A stretch of 64,000 nucleotides of DNA from Streptomyces sp. SolWspMP-5a-2 (GCF_900091845.1 NZ_FMCI01000044.1:87633-151632); one strand, 5' to 3'. Counted from the stretch's first letter, positions 49,038 to 58,985 are shown. Notes: generated from the letters alone by a model not told the origin. Translations and numbers: made by a program.

Positions 49038-49562
49038 TCAGGTCCGGGGACCGTCCAGCGCGCGGAGTTGGACGAGGGCGAGCCAGGTCTCGGGGCCGGG
49101 TCTGACGGTCGCGGAGCGGACCGCGTACGGGCCGGGTTCCAGGGTGACGCGGAGGCTGTCGGCGCGGTCGGTGTGGGGGCCGGGCCAGGCCGAGTCGAAG
49201 AGGACGACCGGGCCGGGGACGTCCCAGCGGACGTCGTCGGTCCAGTCCGCGGTGGCGAGCGCGTCCGGTACCGCGGCGAGGAGTTCGTCCTCGGTCTCCG
49301 CAGCGCACCAGCGGACGAAGGTGCCGTGCTCCGGCAGGTAGCAGGTGGCGGCGGGCTCGTCGCCGAGGACGAGGGCGGTGCGGTCGCCGACCGGGAGCAG
49401 GCCGAACGTCCCGTCGATCTCGCAGGCCCGGTCGTAGTCGGAGGCGAGGTCGTCGCCGTCGGCCCCGGCCCAGAACGGCAGGACCGTCTCGGGGACCGCG
49501 ACGAGGGGTCCGCCGTCCGACTCGACCCACTCCACCGTTCCGGGTTCCGCGTATCGCACCAT
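49038..49562 (-). CDS. Imm21-family immunity protein
   Basis: 174 residues. The pattern TVEWVESDGGPLVAVPETVL, DYDRACEIDGTFGLLPVGDR and a late PGPVVLFDSAWPG fits Imm21, proteins proposed to neutralise polymorphic toxins. No toxin gene lies beside it, so it may protect against a toxin encoded elsewhere or have another role. Confidence 0.75.
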   Translation of the reverse strand: MVRYAEPGTVEWVESDGGPLVAVPETVLPFWAGADGDDLASDYDRACEIDGTFGLLPVGDRTALVLGDEPAATCYLPEHGTFVRWCAAETEDELLAAVPDALATADWTDDVRWDVPGPVVLFDSAWPGPHTDRADSLRVTLEPGPYAVRSATVRPGPETWLALVQLRALDGPRT

Positions 49563-49739
49563 GGCGCCAAACCGTACACGCAGCGGCCCGGGAGCGGGTC
49601 AACTGGGTTGCGCTATAAGGGTGTTGCGGTGCCTGGCAGTCATGGGGCGCGCTCGTCACCGGTGTTCGGGAACGGACCGGGGGCGTGTCGTCGTCCACGC
49701 CCCGCCGCTCCCCCGCCCCGTCACTCGCCGACCGAGCGG

Positions 49740-52733
49740 CTAGCCGCCGCCGCGCTGCCGCAGCGTGGAGCCCGACCGGCCCTTCACGACCTCCAGGCGC
49801 GCGTGGACGCGGCGGCGCAGGTCGGCGACGTGGCTGACGATGCCGACGCTGCGGTCGCGTTCGCGCAGCGAGTCGAGGACGTCGAGGACCTCGTCCAGGG
49901 TCTGCTCGTCGAGGGAGCCGAAGCCCTCGTCGATGAAGAGGGTGTCGAGGCCGACGCCGCCCGCCTCATCGGTGACGACGTCCGCGAGGCCGAGGGCGAG
50001 GGCCAGGGAGGCGAAGAAGGTCTCGCCGCCGGAGAGCGTCGCGGTGTCCCGCTCGCGGCCGGTCCACGCGTCGACCACGTGCAGGCCGAGGCCGCTGCGT
50101 CCGCGCCCTGACCGGTCGTCGGAGTGGACGAGGGTGTAGCGGCCGGACGACATGCGCAGCAGCCGCACGGTCGCGGCGGCGGCCACCTGTTCCAGGCGCG
50201 CGGCGAGGACGTACGACTCCAGGCGCATCCGGCGTTCGTTGCGCGCGGAGGTGCCCGCGGCGAGTCCGGCGAGGCCCGCGACCCGGTCGTACTCCTCGCG
50301 CAGCGGGGCCAGTCGGCGGACGGCGGCGGCGGACCGGGCGGAGAGCCGGTCGAGTTCGGCGCGGCGACGGTCGGCGGCGTCGCGCGCGGAGGACGCGGCA
50401 CGGACCCGCGTGGCGGCCGCCGCGGCTTCGCGTTCGGCGGCGTCGAGGTCGGCGGCGGGGCGCCGGGCCGCCTCGGCGGTGTCGGTCTCGGCGAGGACCG
50501 CGCGGACGGCGGCCTCCTCGGACTGCCAGGCGTCCAGGCGCCGTTGGAGCTCCCGGTGGGCGGTGTCGTCGAGGAGGGCGTCCGCCGCTCCCTGCGGGGT
50601 GTCGAACCCGGCGCGGAAGGCGGCGTCGGCGAGCCTGGCGTCCGCGTCCTTGAGCCGCTGCGCGGTCTGCTCGGCGGTGCGCACGGCGTCGGCGGCGTCG
50701 GTGAGCAGGGCGACCTGCCGTTCCAGTTGCCCGGCCCGGGTCGCGACGCTGTCGGCCCCACCGCGCGCCTGCGTCAACTCCTCCTCCAGGGCACGGCGTT
50801 CGCGGTCGAGGGCGTCCCGGGCGGCGACCCGGGACGCGGCGCCGACGGCGGCCTGCTGCTGGGCGGCGACCCGCCGCTCGCGCTCGCGCTCGGCCGCGTC
50901 CCACCGTTCTCTGGCGGGCAGGAGCTGCGCCGCGGCGTCGTGGGCGCGACCGTACTGCTCCTCCAGCTCGGCTGCCTCGCGGGCGAGTTGTCCGACGGGC
51001 GCGTCCCCGGCCTCGCCCTCGGCGGTGGCCAGGGCGCGCTGCGCCTCCCCCAGCCGCCGTTCGGTGAGGGCGCGGCGTTCGTCGGCCGTCCGGTAGATGC
51101 TCTGGGCGCGTTCCTCGGTCTCCCGGTCGACGTGTCCGGCGTCCTTGCGGGCCGGTGCCGGGTGCGCGGTCGCTCCGCAGACCGCGCAGGGCTCGCCGTC
51201 GGTCAGCCGGGCGGCGAGTTCGGCGGCGATGCCGTTCAGCCGCTGCTCCCTGACGTCGAGCCAGGCGGTGCGCGCGGCCGCGGCGTCGTCGGTGGCGGCG
51301 CGGACCGCCTGCTCCTCCTCGCGGGCCTCCCCGGCCAGCCGGTCGCGCTGGCGGGCCGCCGCGAGCCGGGACCGCGCGGGGTCGCGCCGCACGGCGAGCC
51401 GCTCGGCCAGGGTGGCGGCCTGCTGCGCGGACTCGACGGCGGACTCCAGCGCGGCCCGCCGCTCCTCCCATCCGGCCAGCCAGGCGTCGGCGTCCTGGAG
51501 CGCCTCCTCGTCGGCCCGCTCCTGACGGTCCAACCGGGCTCGCTCGGAGCCGAGTTCGGCGAGGCGCTGTTCGGCGCGGCGGGCGGAGTCGAGGCCGCCG
51601 AGTTCCTCGGCGGCGCGCCGGGCGGCCGCGGCGAGCCCGGCCGCCCCGGAGTCGGCGAAGCGGGGCGGGAGTTGAGCGCGCGCCTGCTCCTGCGCGCCGT
51701 CAGCGGCGCGGTGTTCGGCGTCGGCCGCGTCCCGCAGCTCCAGGGCGGGGGCCACCGCCTCCGCCTTGCGGGCCCGCTCCATGCGGGCCTGCGCCTCCCG
51801 GTGGGCGGGGGCGCGCTCGGCCAGCAGCGCGGACCGCTCGTGGGCCTGGGCGAACCGCTGTTGCAGGCGGCCGAGTTCGCGGGTGTCGGCGAGTGTACGG
51901 TCGGCGGCGGCCTGCGCGGACTCGGCGGCGCGCAGCCCGCAGGACGCGATCGTGAGCTGTTCGCGCGCGGTGCTGCGGGCGAGGGCGGCGGCGCTCAGCA
52001 CGGCGTCGGCGAGGCCCGGTTCGCCCGGCCGCAGCTCGGGCAGGTCCATCGCGTCGCCCGCGGCCTGCTGCATGCGGTGCGCGTCGGCGAGGAGCGCCTC
52101 GTCGCCCTCCCGTACCCGTGCCTCGGTGAGGCGGCGCCGGTCGGCGAGGCGTTTCTCGACGTCGGCGAAGCGCTGGGTGTCGAAGAGGCGTCCGAGCAGG
52201 CGGCCGCGTGCCTCGGCGTCGGCGCGCAGGAAGCGGGCGAACTCGCCCTGGGGCAACAGGACGACCTGGCAGAACTGTTCGCGGCTCATGCCGAGCAGTT
52301 GGGTGATCTCCTCGCCGATCTCCTGGTGGGAGCGGCTGAGGTCCTTCCAGGTGCCGGTGGTCGCGTCGTGCTCGCGCAGCCAGCTCTGGGCCTTCTCCAG
52401 GGTGGTGCCGGTGCCGCGCTTCTTGGGGCGGGCCCAGGGCGGCTGCCGGGTGACCTCCAACCGGCGTCCGGAGACGGTCAGTTCGAGGGTGACGCCGGTG
52501 CGGGTGCCGGGCTCGGCGTGGTCGCTGCGCAGGTGCTGGCCCTGGCCGCTCTGCCGGGCACCGGGGACCGAGCCGTAGAGGGCGTAGCAGACGGCGTCCA
52601 GGACGGAGGTCTTGCCCGCGCCGGTGGGGCCGTGCAGGAGGAAGAGACCGGCGGCCGACAGCTCGTCGAAGTCGACGCTCTGGGAGCCGCCGAACGGGCC
52701 GAACGCCGTGATGTCGAGCCGGTGCAGCCTCAC
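49740..52733 (-). CDS. sbcC: exonuclease subunit SbcC
   Basis: 997 residues from GTG 52733. Walker A GPTGAGKTS at 35-43, long coiled coils, a zinc hook CAVCG near residue 515, ABC signature LSGGETFFASLALALGL near 897 and Walker B LDTLFIDEGFGSLD near 931. With SbcD it processes hairpins and double-strand breaks. The hook has Ala where CPVC is usual. The start overlaps the sbcD stop (GTGA). Confidence 0.95.
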   Translation of the reverse strand: MRLHRLDITAFGPFGGSQSVDFDELSAAGLFLLHGPTGAGKTSVLDAVCYALYGSVPGARQSGQGQHLRSDHAEPGTRTGVTLELTVSGRRLEVTRQPPWARPKKRGTGTTLEKAQSWLREHDATTGTWKDLSRSHQEIGEEITQLLGMSREQFCQVVLLPQGEFARFLRADAEARGRLLGRLFDTQRFADVEKRLADRRRLTEARVREGDEALLADAHRMQQAAGDAMDLPELRPGEPGLADAVLSAAALARSTAREQLTIASCGLRAAESAQAAADRTLADTRELGRLQQRFAQAHERSALLAERAPAHREAQARMERARKAEAVAPALELRDAADAEHRAADGAQEQARAQLPPRFADSGAAGLAAAARRAAEELGGLDSARRAEQRLAELGSERARLDRQERADEEALQDADAWLAGWEERRAALESAVESAQQAATLAERLAVRRDPARSRLAAARQRDRLAGEAREEEQAVRAATDDAAAARTAWLDVREQRLNGIAAELAARLTDGEPCAVCGATAHPAPARKDAGHVDRETEERAQSIYRTADERRALTERRLGEAQRALATAEGEAGDAPVGQLAREAAELEEQYGRAHDAAAQLLPARERWDAAERERERRVAAQQQAAVGAASRVAARDALDRERRALEEELTQARGGADSVATRAGQLERQVALLTDAADAVRTAEQTAQRLKDADARLADAAFRAGFDTPQGAADALLDDTAHRELQRRLDAWQSEEAAVRAVLAETDTAEAARRPAADLDAAEREAAAAATRVRAASSARDAADRRRAELDRLSARSAAAVRRLAPLREEYDRVAGLAGLAAGTSARNERRMRLESYVLAARLEQVAAAATVRLLRMSSGRYTLVHSDDRSGRGRSGLGLHVVDAWTGRERDTATLSGGETFFASLALALGLADVVTDEAGGVGLDTLFIDEGFGSLDEQTLDEVLDVLDSLRERDRSVGIVSHVADLRRRVHARLEVVKGRSGSTLRQRGGG

Positions 52734-53893
52734 CTGGCCACCTCCCGTTCGGTGTCGTCCACCCGCACGGCGTCGAACGCGTCGCGCAGCACGCCCTGTT
52801 CGCGGGCGTCGGGTCCGGCGCCGCGCACATGGGCGACGAAGTCCTCGGCGATCTCCTGGTCGCTGCGGCCCGCGAGCCGGGTGGCGTAGGACACCTCGGG
52901 GCCGTCCGGGGCGCGCTCGGGGTCGAAGACGAGGCTGAGGGTGTGCGGGAACCGTCCGGTGAGCCGGGCCATGGGGTCGGCGGGGCGGACGGCGTCGGTG
53001 AGGGTGGCCTCGACCCACGCCTCCTCGTGCGGGGTCAGCGCGGGGTCGGCGAGCAGGTCGTCCAGGGTGCCGCGGAGGCGGGCGAGGGCGCGCGGGACCG
53101 GGCAGTCGAGGCGTTCCGCGGTGACGGATCCCCCGGCGTCGAGGTCGACGAGCCACATCGTCTTGCGGTGGTGGGCCTCGGAGAAGGAGTACGGCAGCGG
53201 GGAGCCCGAGTAGCGGACGCGCTCGGTGAGGGTCTGGCAGCCGTGCAGATGGCCGAGGGCCACGTAGTCGACGCCGTCGAAGACCCCGGCGGGCACGGCG
53301 GCGACCCCGCCGACGGTGATGTCCCGCTCGCTGTCGCTGGCCTCGCCGCCGGTGACGAAGGCGTGGGCGAGGACGACGGAGCGGGTGCCGGGCGGGCGGG
53401 TGGCGAGGTCGGCGCGGACCCGTTCCATGGCCGCCGCAAGGACGCTCTCGTGACCGGCCTTGGCGACCTCGAACTCGCCCTTGACCAGGGCCGGTTCGAG
53501 GTACGGGAGGCCGTAGAGGGCGACGTCCCCGAAGGCGTCGGCGAGGACCACGGGGGTGCCGCACGCCGACGGCTCGGTGCGCAGGTGGATGCCGGCCCGC
53601 CCGATGAGTCCGGCGCCGACGCCGAGCCGCCGGGCCGAGTCGTGGTTGCCGGAGATCATCACGGTGGGGACACCGAGGTCGGCGAGCCGGTGCAGGGCGT
53701 CGTCGAAGAGTTCGACGGCGGCGAGCGGGGGCACCGCCCGGTCGTAGACGTCACCGGAGACGACCACCGCGTCCACGGCGTGCTCGCGGGCGGTCGTGAC
53801 GAGGTGCGCGACGAAGGCGGCCTGCGCGCCGAGCATGTCGACGCGGTGGAAGGAGCGGCCGAGATGCCAGTCCGAGGTGTGCAGAAGCCTCAT
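52730..53893 (-). CDS. sbcD: exonuclease subunit SbcD
   Basis: 387 residues from ATG 53893, the residue that begins MRLLHTSDWHLGRSFHRVD. Metallophosphoesterase motifs follow: VVSGDVYDRAVPP, MISGNHDSARRLG, VLAHAFVTGGEASDSERD, and ALGHLHGCQ. It is the nuclease of the SbcCD complex. The two genes form a compact operon. Confidence 0.95.
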   Translation of the reverse strand: MRLLHTSDWHLGRSFHRVDMLGAQAAFVAHLVTTAREHAVDAVVVSGDVYDRAVPPLAAVELFDDALHRLADLGVPTVMISGNHDSARRLGVGAGLIGRAGIHLRTEPSACGTPVVLADAFGDVALYGLPYLEPALVKGEFEVAKAGHESVLAAAMERVRADLATRPPGTRSVVLAHAFVTGGEASDSERDITVGGVAAVPAGVFDGVDYVALGHLHGCQTLTERVRYSGSPLPYSFSEAHHRKTMWLVDLDAGGSVTAERLDCPVPRALARLRGTLDDLLADPALTPHEEAWVEATLTDAVRPADPMARLTGRFPHTLSLVFDPERAPDGPEVSYATRLAGRSDQEIAEDFVAHVRGAGPDAREQGVLRDAFDAVRVDDTEREVAR

Positions 53894-54058
53894 GACACCG
53901 ACCTGACCTGCACGCCCACCTCTAACGCCGCTCTGGAACCAGGACACACCGACACGGGCCTCGCCACGGACACACCCGTCACGCTAACGCATGTCGCCCC
54001 CGGGCCCCCCATCCGGCCCGGATCCCGCGCGCGGTCGCCGGGCGGCGGGGGCGGCCGG

Positions 54059-55522
54059 TCAGCTCCAGTCCAGGGCCAGGTACTTGCACTCGGTGTATTC
54101 GAGCATGCCGTCGTGGCCACCCTCGCGGCCCAGTCCCGACTGCTTCACCCCGCCGAAGGGCGCGGCCGGGTCGGAGACCACCGCGCGGTTGACGCCGACC
54201 ATGCCGGTCTCCAGCCGCTCGCCGACCCGCACGGCGTTGCGCAGGTCCCGCGTGTAGACGTAGGAGACGAGCCCGTACTCGGTGTCGTTGGCGAGGTCGA
54301 CGGCGTCGTCGAGGTCGTCGAAGGCCACGACGGGGGCGACCGGGCCGAAGATCTCCTCGCGGAGGATGGGGTCGTCGCGGTCGACGCCCGCGAGGACGGT
54401 CGGCGGGTAGAAGTAGCCGGGTCCGTCCAGGGGGCGTCCGCCGGTGAGGGCGCGGGAGCCGTGCGCGAGCGAGGACTCCACGAGGGAGGAGACCTTGTCC
54501 AGGGTGGCGCGGTTGACCAGCGGGCCGATGCGGACGCCGTCGGCGAGCCCGGGGCCCACGGTCAGCGCGGCCATCGCCGCGGCCAGCCGCCCGCTGAACT
54601 CCTCGGCGACGGAGGAGTGCACGAGCATCCGGTTGGCGGCGGTGCAGGCCGAGCCCCCGTTGCGGAGTTTCGCGACGAGCGCGCCCTCGACGGCCTCGTC
54701 CAGGTCGGCGTCGGCCAGGACCAGGAACGGCGCGTTCCCGCCGAGTTCCATGGAGGAGCTGACCACGGTGCGGGCGGCCTCCGCGAGCAGCAGCCGCCCG
54801 ACCCGCGTCGAGCCGGTGAAGGAGAGTTTGCGCAGCCGCGGGTCGGCGAGCAGGGCCGTGGTCAGGGCGCCGGGCTCCTGGGTGCACAGCACGCCGACGA
54901 CGCCTTCGGGGACCCCGGCGCGGGTGAGCAGCGCCGCGATGGCCAGCGCGGTGAGCGGGGTCTCGGCGGCGGGCTTGAGGAGGACGGCGCACCCCGCGGC
55001 CAGCGCCGGGCCGATCTTGCGGGTCGCCATCGCGGCGGGGAAGTTCCACGGGGTGATCAGCAGGGCCACGCCGATGGGCTGGCGCAGCACCATGATGGTG
55101 TTCTGGCCGGAGGGCGCGGTCTGGACGGTCCCGGCGAGCCGTACCGCCTCCTCGGAGTACCAGCGGAAGAACTCGGCCGCGTACCGCACCTCGGCGCGCG
55201 CGTCGGGCAGCGCCTTGCCGTTCTCCAGCACGATCAGCCGGGCGACGGCCTCGGCGTTCTCGGTCAGCAGGTCGAAGGCGCGGCGCAGGACGTCGCTGCG
55301 TTCGCGGGGCGAGGTGCGGGCCCAGCGGCGCTGGGCGGCGTCCGCGGTGCCGAGGGCGGTCAGCGCCTCGTCCACGGTGACCGAGGCGACCCGGGCGAGG
55401 GGCTCCTCGGTGGCGGGGTCGAGCACCTCGACGGGCGGTGCGCCGCCCGTGACCCCGTCGCCCGCGAGGGGCCCGCGCGGTATCGGACCGAGCACCCCCT
55501 CGATCTCTTCCAGTGTGTTCAT
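54059..55522 (-). CDS. aldehyde dehydrogenase (succinate-semialdehyde type)
   Basis: 487 residues from ATG 55522. PWNFPAAMATRKIGPALAAG, ELGGNAP near 257 (general base Glu), NGGSACTAANR near 290 (catalytic Cys) and FGGVKQSGLGREGGHDGMLE are typical of the GabD/SSADH group using NAD(P). It lies last in a leftward catabolic operon. The real aldehyde is unknown and probably derives from the sugar-like compound imported by the adjacent ABC system. Confidence 0.9.
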   Translation of the reverse strand: MNTLEEIEGVLGPIPRGPLAGDGVTGGAPPVEVLDPATEEPLARVASVTVDEALTALGTADAAQRRWARTSPRERSDVLRRAFDLLTENAEAVARLIVLENGKALPDARAEVRYAAEFFRWYSEEAVRLAGTVQTAPSGQNTIMVLRQPIGVALLITPWNFPAAMATRKIGPALAAGCAVLLKPAAETPLTALAIAALLTRAGVPEGVVGVLCTQEPGALTTALLADPRLRKLSFTGSTRVGRLLLAEAARTVVSSSMELGGNAPFLVLADADLDEAVEGALVAKLRNGGSACTAANRMLVHSSVAEEFSGRLAAAMAALTVGPGLADGVRIGPLVNRATLDKVSSLVESSLAHGSRALTGGRPLDGPGYFYPPTVLAGVDRDDPILREEIFGPVAPVVAFDDLDDAVDLANDTEYGLVSYVYTRDLRNAVRVGERLETGMVGVNRAVVSDPAAPFGGVKQSGLGREGGHDGMLEYTECKYLALDWS

Positions 55523-55574
55523 GTCACTCCTTGCGGGGCCGCGGTCCGGTGGGAGCCGACGGCCGGTCCCGTGG

Positions 55575-56816
55575 CTAGTACGCGTTGGCGACGAAGAGTT
55601 CGTCGGCCGGGAAGCGGGTGAGGATCTGCGGGCCGTCGTCGGTGACCACGACCTCCTCCTCGATCCGGGCCGCCGACACGCCGTCGGCCGCCGGGCAGTA
55701 GGTCTCCAGGGCGAAGACCATGCCCGCCTGGAGTTCGACGGGCTCCTTCATGCTGTTGAGCCGGGAGATGATGGGCCGCTCGTGCAGTCCGAGGCCCAGC
55801 CCGTGCCCGAACTGGAGGCCGAAGGCGGCCATCTCGTTGTCGAAGCCGAACTCCGTGGCCCGGGGCCACACGGCGGCGACCTGGTCGGTGGTGACCCCGG
55901 GTCTGACCATCGCTATGGAGGCGTCCATCCACTCCCGGGCGCGGGTGTACGCGTCCCGCTGGACCGCCGTCGCGCTGCCCACTCCGAAGGTGCGGTAGTA
56001 GCAGGTCCGGTAGCCGTTGAAGCTGTGGATGATGTCGAAGAACGCCTGGTCGCCGGGGCGCACCAGGCGGTCGGTGAAGTTGTGCGGATGCGGGTTGCAG
56101 CGCTCGCCCGAGACGGCGTTGACCGCTTCGACCTGGTCGGACCCCATCTCGTAGAGCCGCTTGTTGGCGAGCGCCACGATCTCGTTCTCGCGGACGCCGG
56201 GCTTGAGGGCCTCCACGATGTCCTGGTAGACGCCGTCGACCATGGCGGCGGCCTGGGACAGCAGCATGATCTCGTCGGGGGACTTGATCTGCCGGGCGTC
56301 GAGCATGTGCTGCTGGGCGTCGACCACGCGCAGCCCCTGCCGTTCCATCTCGAACAGGTAGGGCGGCTCGACGATGTCCACGCCGACCGGCAGGTTCGCG
56401 ACCCCGGCGTCCTCGAGGAGTCCCTTGATCTGCCGGACGGAGTCCGCCATCAGACCGGCGCTGGGCGCGATGGCCCCGCGCAGCCCGAGCATGCCGGGGT
56501 GGCAGTTCTCGGGCCTGAGCCACGGCGCGAACAGCTGGTGGTGGCGGGTCGCCGAGCCGAAGTCCCAGAGCATGGGCTCGCCCGAGCGGGTCAGCAGGGT
56601 GTAGCGGGTCATCTTGTCGCCGAGCGCGCCGCCGATCCAGGTCTGCGTCGTGTAGCGGATGTTGTAGAAGTCGAAGAGGAGGAAGGCTCCGCAGTCGCTC
56701 GCCTCCAGCGCCGCGCGCGCCCGGTCGAGGCGGTAGCGGCGGAGCCGGTCGAAGTCGACCCGCTGTTCGAAGTCGACGGCGGCGTGGCCGGGTGCGGCCG
56801 TGAATGCGTGGGTCAT
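55575..56816 (-). CDS. M24-family hydrolase with incomplete metal site
   Basis: 413 residues. A creatinase-like N-terminal domain and pita-bread fold are clear (FDFYNIRYTTQTWIGG, SGERCNPHPHNFTDRL, FGHGLGLGLHERP, ALETYCP, RIEEEVVVTD). The metal ligands would be D261, the residue at 272, H338, E371 and E386/387. Residue 272, Asp in metallopeptidases, is Cys in the segment YRTCYYRTF. Creatinase and DddP-like lyases are alternative members of the fold. It sits in a sugar-type ABC operon, so a peptidase role is doubtful. Confidence 0.8.
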   Translation of the reverse strand: MTHAFTAAPGHAAVDFEQRVDFDRLRRYRLDRARAALEASDCGAFLLFDFYNIRYTTQTWIGGALGDKMTRYTLLTRSGEPMLWDFGSATRHHQLFAPWLRPENCHPGMLGLRGAIAPSAGLMADSVRQIKGLLEDAGVANLPVGVDIVEPPYLFEMERQGLRVVDAQQHMLDARQIKSPDEIMLLSQAAAMVDGVYQDIVEALKPGVRENEIVALANKRLYEMGSDQVEAVNAVSGERCNPHPHNFTDRLVRPGDQAFFDIIHSFNGYRTCYYRTFGVGSATAVQRDAYTRAREWMDASIAMVRPGVTTDQVAAVWPRATEFGFDNEMAAFGLQFGHGLGLGLHERPIISRLNSMKEPVELQAGMVFALETYCPAADGVSAARIEEEVVVTDDGPQILTRFPADELFVANAY

Positions 56817-56874
56817 GAGGGGGGAGGTCCTTCCGCTACGGGCTGTGCGCCTGCCGGGAGCCGTGGCGGCCCGG

Positions 56875-57846
56875 TCACCACTCCGCCGGGTACTTGGAGA
56901 CGTTGGCCTTGGTCACCTCGGGCATCGGCATGAAGGTGTCGGCCTCGACCTTCTTGCCGTCGATGACGTCCGCGGCGAGGTCGACCGCGTGCCGTCCGTC
57001 CCAGACCGGGGACTGGAAGAGGGTTCCGTACTGGTCACCGGACTTGACGTTGGCCTGGCCGAGCTTGGTGTTGCCGCAGCCGACGATGATCTTCGAGGCG
57101 GGATCGACCCCGCGGTTCTTCAGGGCCTCGACGACACCGGCGGCCATGGTGTCGTCCTGGGCGTAGACGCCGTCGATCCGGGTGCCGAAGCGGGTGACCA
57201 GCTCCGAGGTGGCGGTGATGGCCTGCGCCTTGTCCCAGTTGGCGGGCTGGCTGCCGAGGATCTTGATGCCCGGGTGCTTCTTCGCGAGCTGGTCCTTGAA
57301 GCCGTTGAAGCGGTCGATCGCGGTGGAGTTGCCCGGCTGTCCGAGGACCACGATGATGTTGCCCTTGCCGTTCATGCCCTTGCTGAGCAGGTCGGCGTCG
57401 AGCCGTCCGACCTGGTCGTTCGAGGGGCCGGAGTAGGCGTGGACCAGCGACTTGTCGGCGGCCAGGACGTCGGAGTTGCTGGAGTCGACGGGGATGTTCG
57501 CGGCTTTCGCCTTGAGCAGGCAGGGGCGCACGGCGCGGGCGTCGGCGGGCCACAGGATGATCGCGGACGGCTTCTTGGCGACCGCGACGTCGCACTGCGA
57601 GGACTGGGTGGCCGCGTCGTACTTCGAGTTGGTCAGCTCCAGCTTGATGCCCAGCTCCTTGGCGCGCGCCTGCATCGTCTTCACGTAGACGGCGCCGTAC
57701 GGCTGGTCGTTGCCCTGCGGCAGCAGCGCGATGACGCTCTTGGAGCCGCCGCCCCCCGCGGTGGAGCCGCCGCAGCCGGCGAGGGCGGAGCCCAGGAGGG
57801 CGGTCGCCACCAGTGTGGTGGCCGTGGTGATGAGGTGTCGTCTCAT
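56875..57846 (-). CDS. sugar ABC transporter substrate-binding lipoprotein
   Basis: 323 residues from ATG 57846. A lipoprotein signal (TALLGSALAGCGGST) precedes an RbsB-like periplasmic-binding fold: VIALLPQGNDQPYGAVYVKT, IILWPADARAV, ANIPVDSSNSDV, GVYAQDDTMAAGVVEALKN. It binds a small hydrophilic ligand and delivers it to the two permeases encoded downstream of the ATPase gene in this operon. Confidence 0.9.
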   Translation of the reverse strand: MRRHLITTATTLVATALLGSALAGCGGSTAGGGGSKSVIALLPQGNDQPYGAVYVKTMQARAKELGIKLELTNSKYDAATQSSQCDVAVAKKPSAIILWPADARAVRPCLLKAKAANIPVDSSNSDVLAADKSLVHAYSGPSNDQVGRLDADLLSKGMNGKGNIIVVLGQPGNSTAIDRFNGFKDQLAKKHPGIKILGSQPANWDKAQAITATSELVTRFGTRIDGVYAQDDTMAAGVVEALKNRGVDPASKIIVGCGNTKLGQANVKSGDQYGTLFQSPVWDGRHAVDLAADVIDGKKVEADTFMPMPEVTKANVSKYPAEW

Positions 57847-57974
57847 GGCTGTTCCTGTTCCGTGCTGTCGTGTCGCTGGGTTCCTGGAGCTGTCTCGGGG
57901 TGTGTCCGACCGCCGGAGGACCCTGGGGCGGGCGGGTTCCACCGGGAGAGGAGGGGGTGCGGGAGGGGGCGGCG

Positions 57975-58985
57975 CTAGTTCTGGCGCTGCGGCGCGGCGC
58001 GGCCGAGCAGCCGTCCGAGCAGTTCCTTCAGCCGGTCGCGCACGATCCGCAGCGAGGACGGGTCGGTGGCGACGGCGACGAACAGCACGGCGCCGACGAG
58101 GATGTTCTTGATCTCCGGGTTGTAGCCGCCGAAGTCGAGGCTGATCTGGAGGATGCCGAGTGCGGCGGCGCCGATGAGGGCGCCGACGATGGTGCCCCGG
58201 CCGCCGTTGAGGAGCACGCCGCCCACCACGGCGGAGGCGATGCTGACGAGCATCACGGTGGAACCGGCGGTCGGGTCGGCCGACGTCAGCTCCAGGGTGT
58301 TGATGATCCCGGCGCAGGAGGCGAGGACCGCGCACATCACGAACGAGGTGGCGAGCCTGCGCCGCACGGGCAGTCCCGCGTCGATCGCGGCCTGGCGGTT
58401 GCCGCCCACGGCGTAGAACTCGCGGCCCGCCCTGGTGCGGGTGAGGAAGACGTGCAGGGCGAGGAAGACCACGACGAAGAACAGCACCCGCGGGGTGAGC
58501 GGGCCGAGCAGCGCCTGGCCGAAGGCGATCCCGGACTCGATGTCCTTGATGGGGACGGGCTGTCCGCCGGTGAGCACGAAGGCCAGGCCCCTGACCGCGA
58601 ACATCGTGCCCAGGGTGGCGATGAACGAGTTGACCTTGAGGACGACGACCAGCACCGCGTTCAGGGCGCCGACCGCGACCCCGAGGGCGAGGGCGAGCAC
58701 GATCCCCAGGGCCAGATCGGGGGTGAGGGCGAGGACCGCGCCGGACGCGGCCAGGACGCTGCCGACGCTGAGGTCGAGTTCGCCCTGGAGGATGACGAGG
58801 GTCAGGCCCAGGGCGACGAGTCCGTCGAGGGCGATCCGGGCGAGGGTGACGTCGTAGCGCTGGAGCACGTCCGGCTGCCACACGGCGGCGTAGACGAGGA
58901 CCAGCACCAGGAACACCACGGCGCGGATCTCGGTGCGTCGCGACAGGAAGGTCCTCAGCCGCGCCGCCGGGAGTGACGTGTTCAT
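57975..58985 (-). CDS. RbsC-like sugar ABC permease
   Basis: 336 residues from ATG 58985, overlapping the second permease stop (ATGA). About ten hydrophobic helices with the BPD_transp_2 core (VALGLTLVILQGELDLSVGS, SFIATLGTMFAVRGLAFVLT, AVGGNRQAAIDAGLPVRR). It forms the membrane channel with the neighbouring permease. Confidence 0.9.
   Translation of the reverse strand: MNTSLPAARLRTFLSRRTEIRAVVFLVLVLVYAAVWQPDVLQRYDVTLARIALDGLVALGLTLVILQGELDLSVGSVLAASGAVLALTPDLALGIVLALALGVAVGALNAVLVVVLKVNSFIATLGTMFAVRGLAFVLTGGQPVPIKDIESGIAFGQALLGPLTPRVLFFVVVFLALHVFLTRTRAGREFYAVGGNRQAAIDAGLPVRRRLATSFVMCAVLASCAGIINTLELTSADPTAGSTVMLVSIASAVVGGVLLNGGRGTIVGALIGAAALGILQISLDFGGYNPEIKNILVGAVLFVAVATDPSSLRIVRDRLKELLGRLLGRAAPQRQN

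Noticed and set aside
52829..55621. 930-residue plus-strand frame opposite sbcD and the aldehyde dehydrogenase
   Set aside because: A shadow frame crossing two well-supported minus-strand genes; Val/Gly/Glu-rich, no motif.
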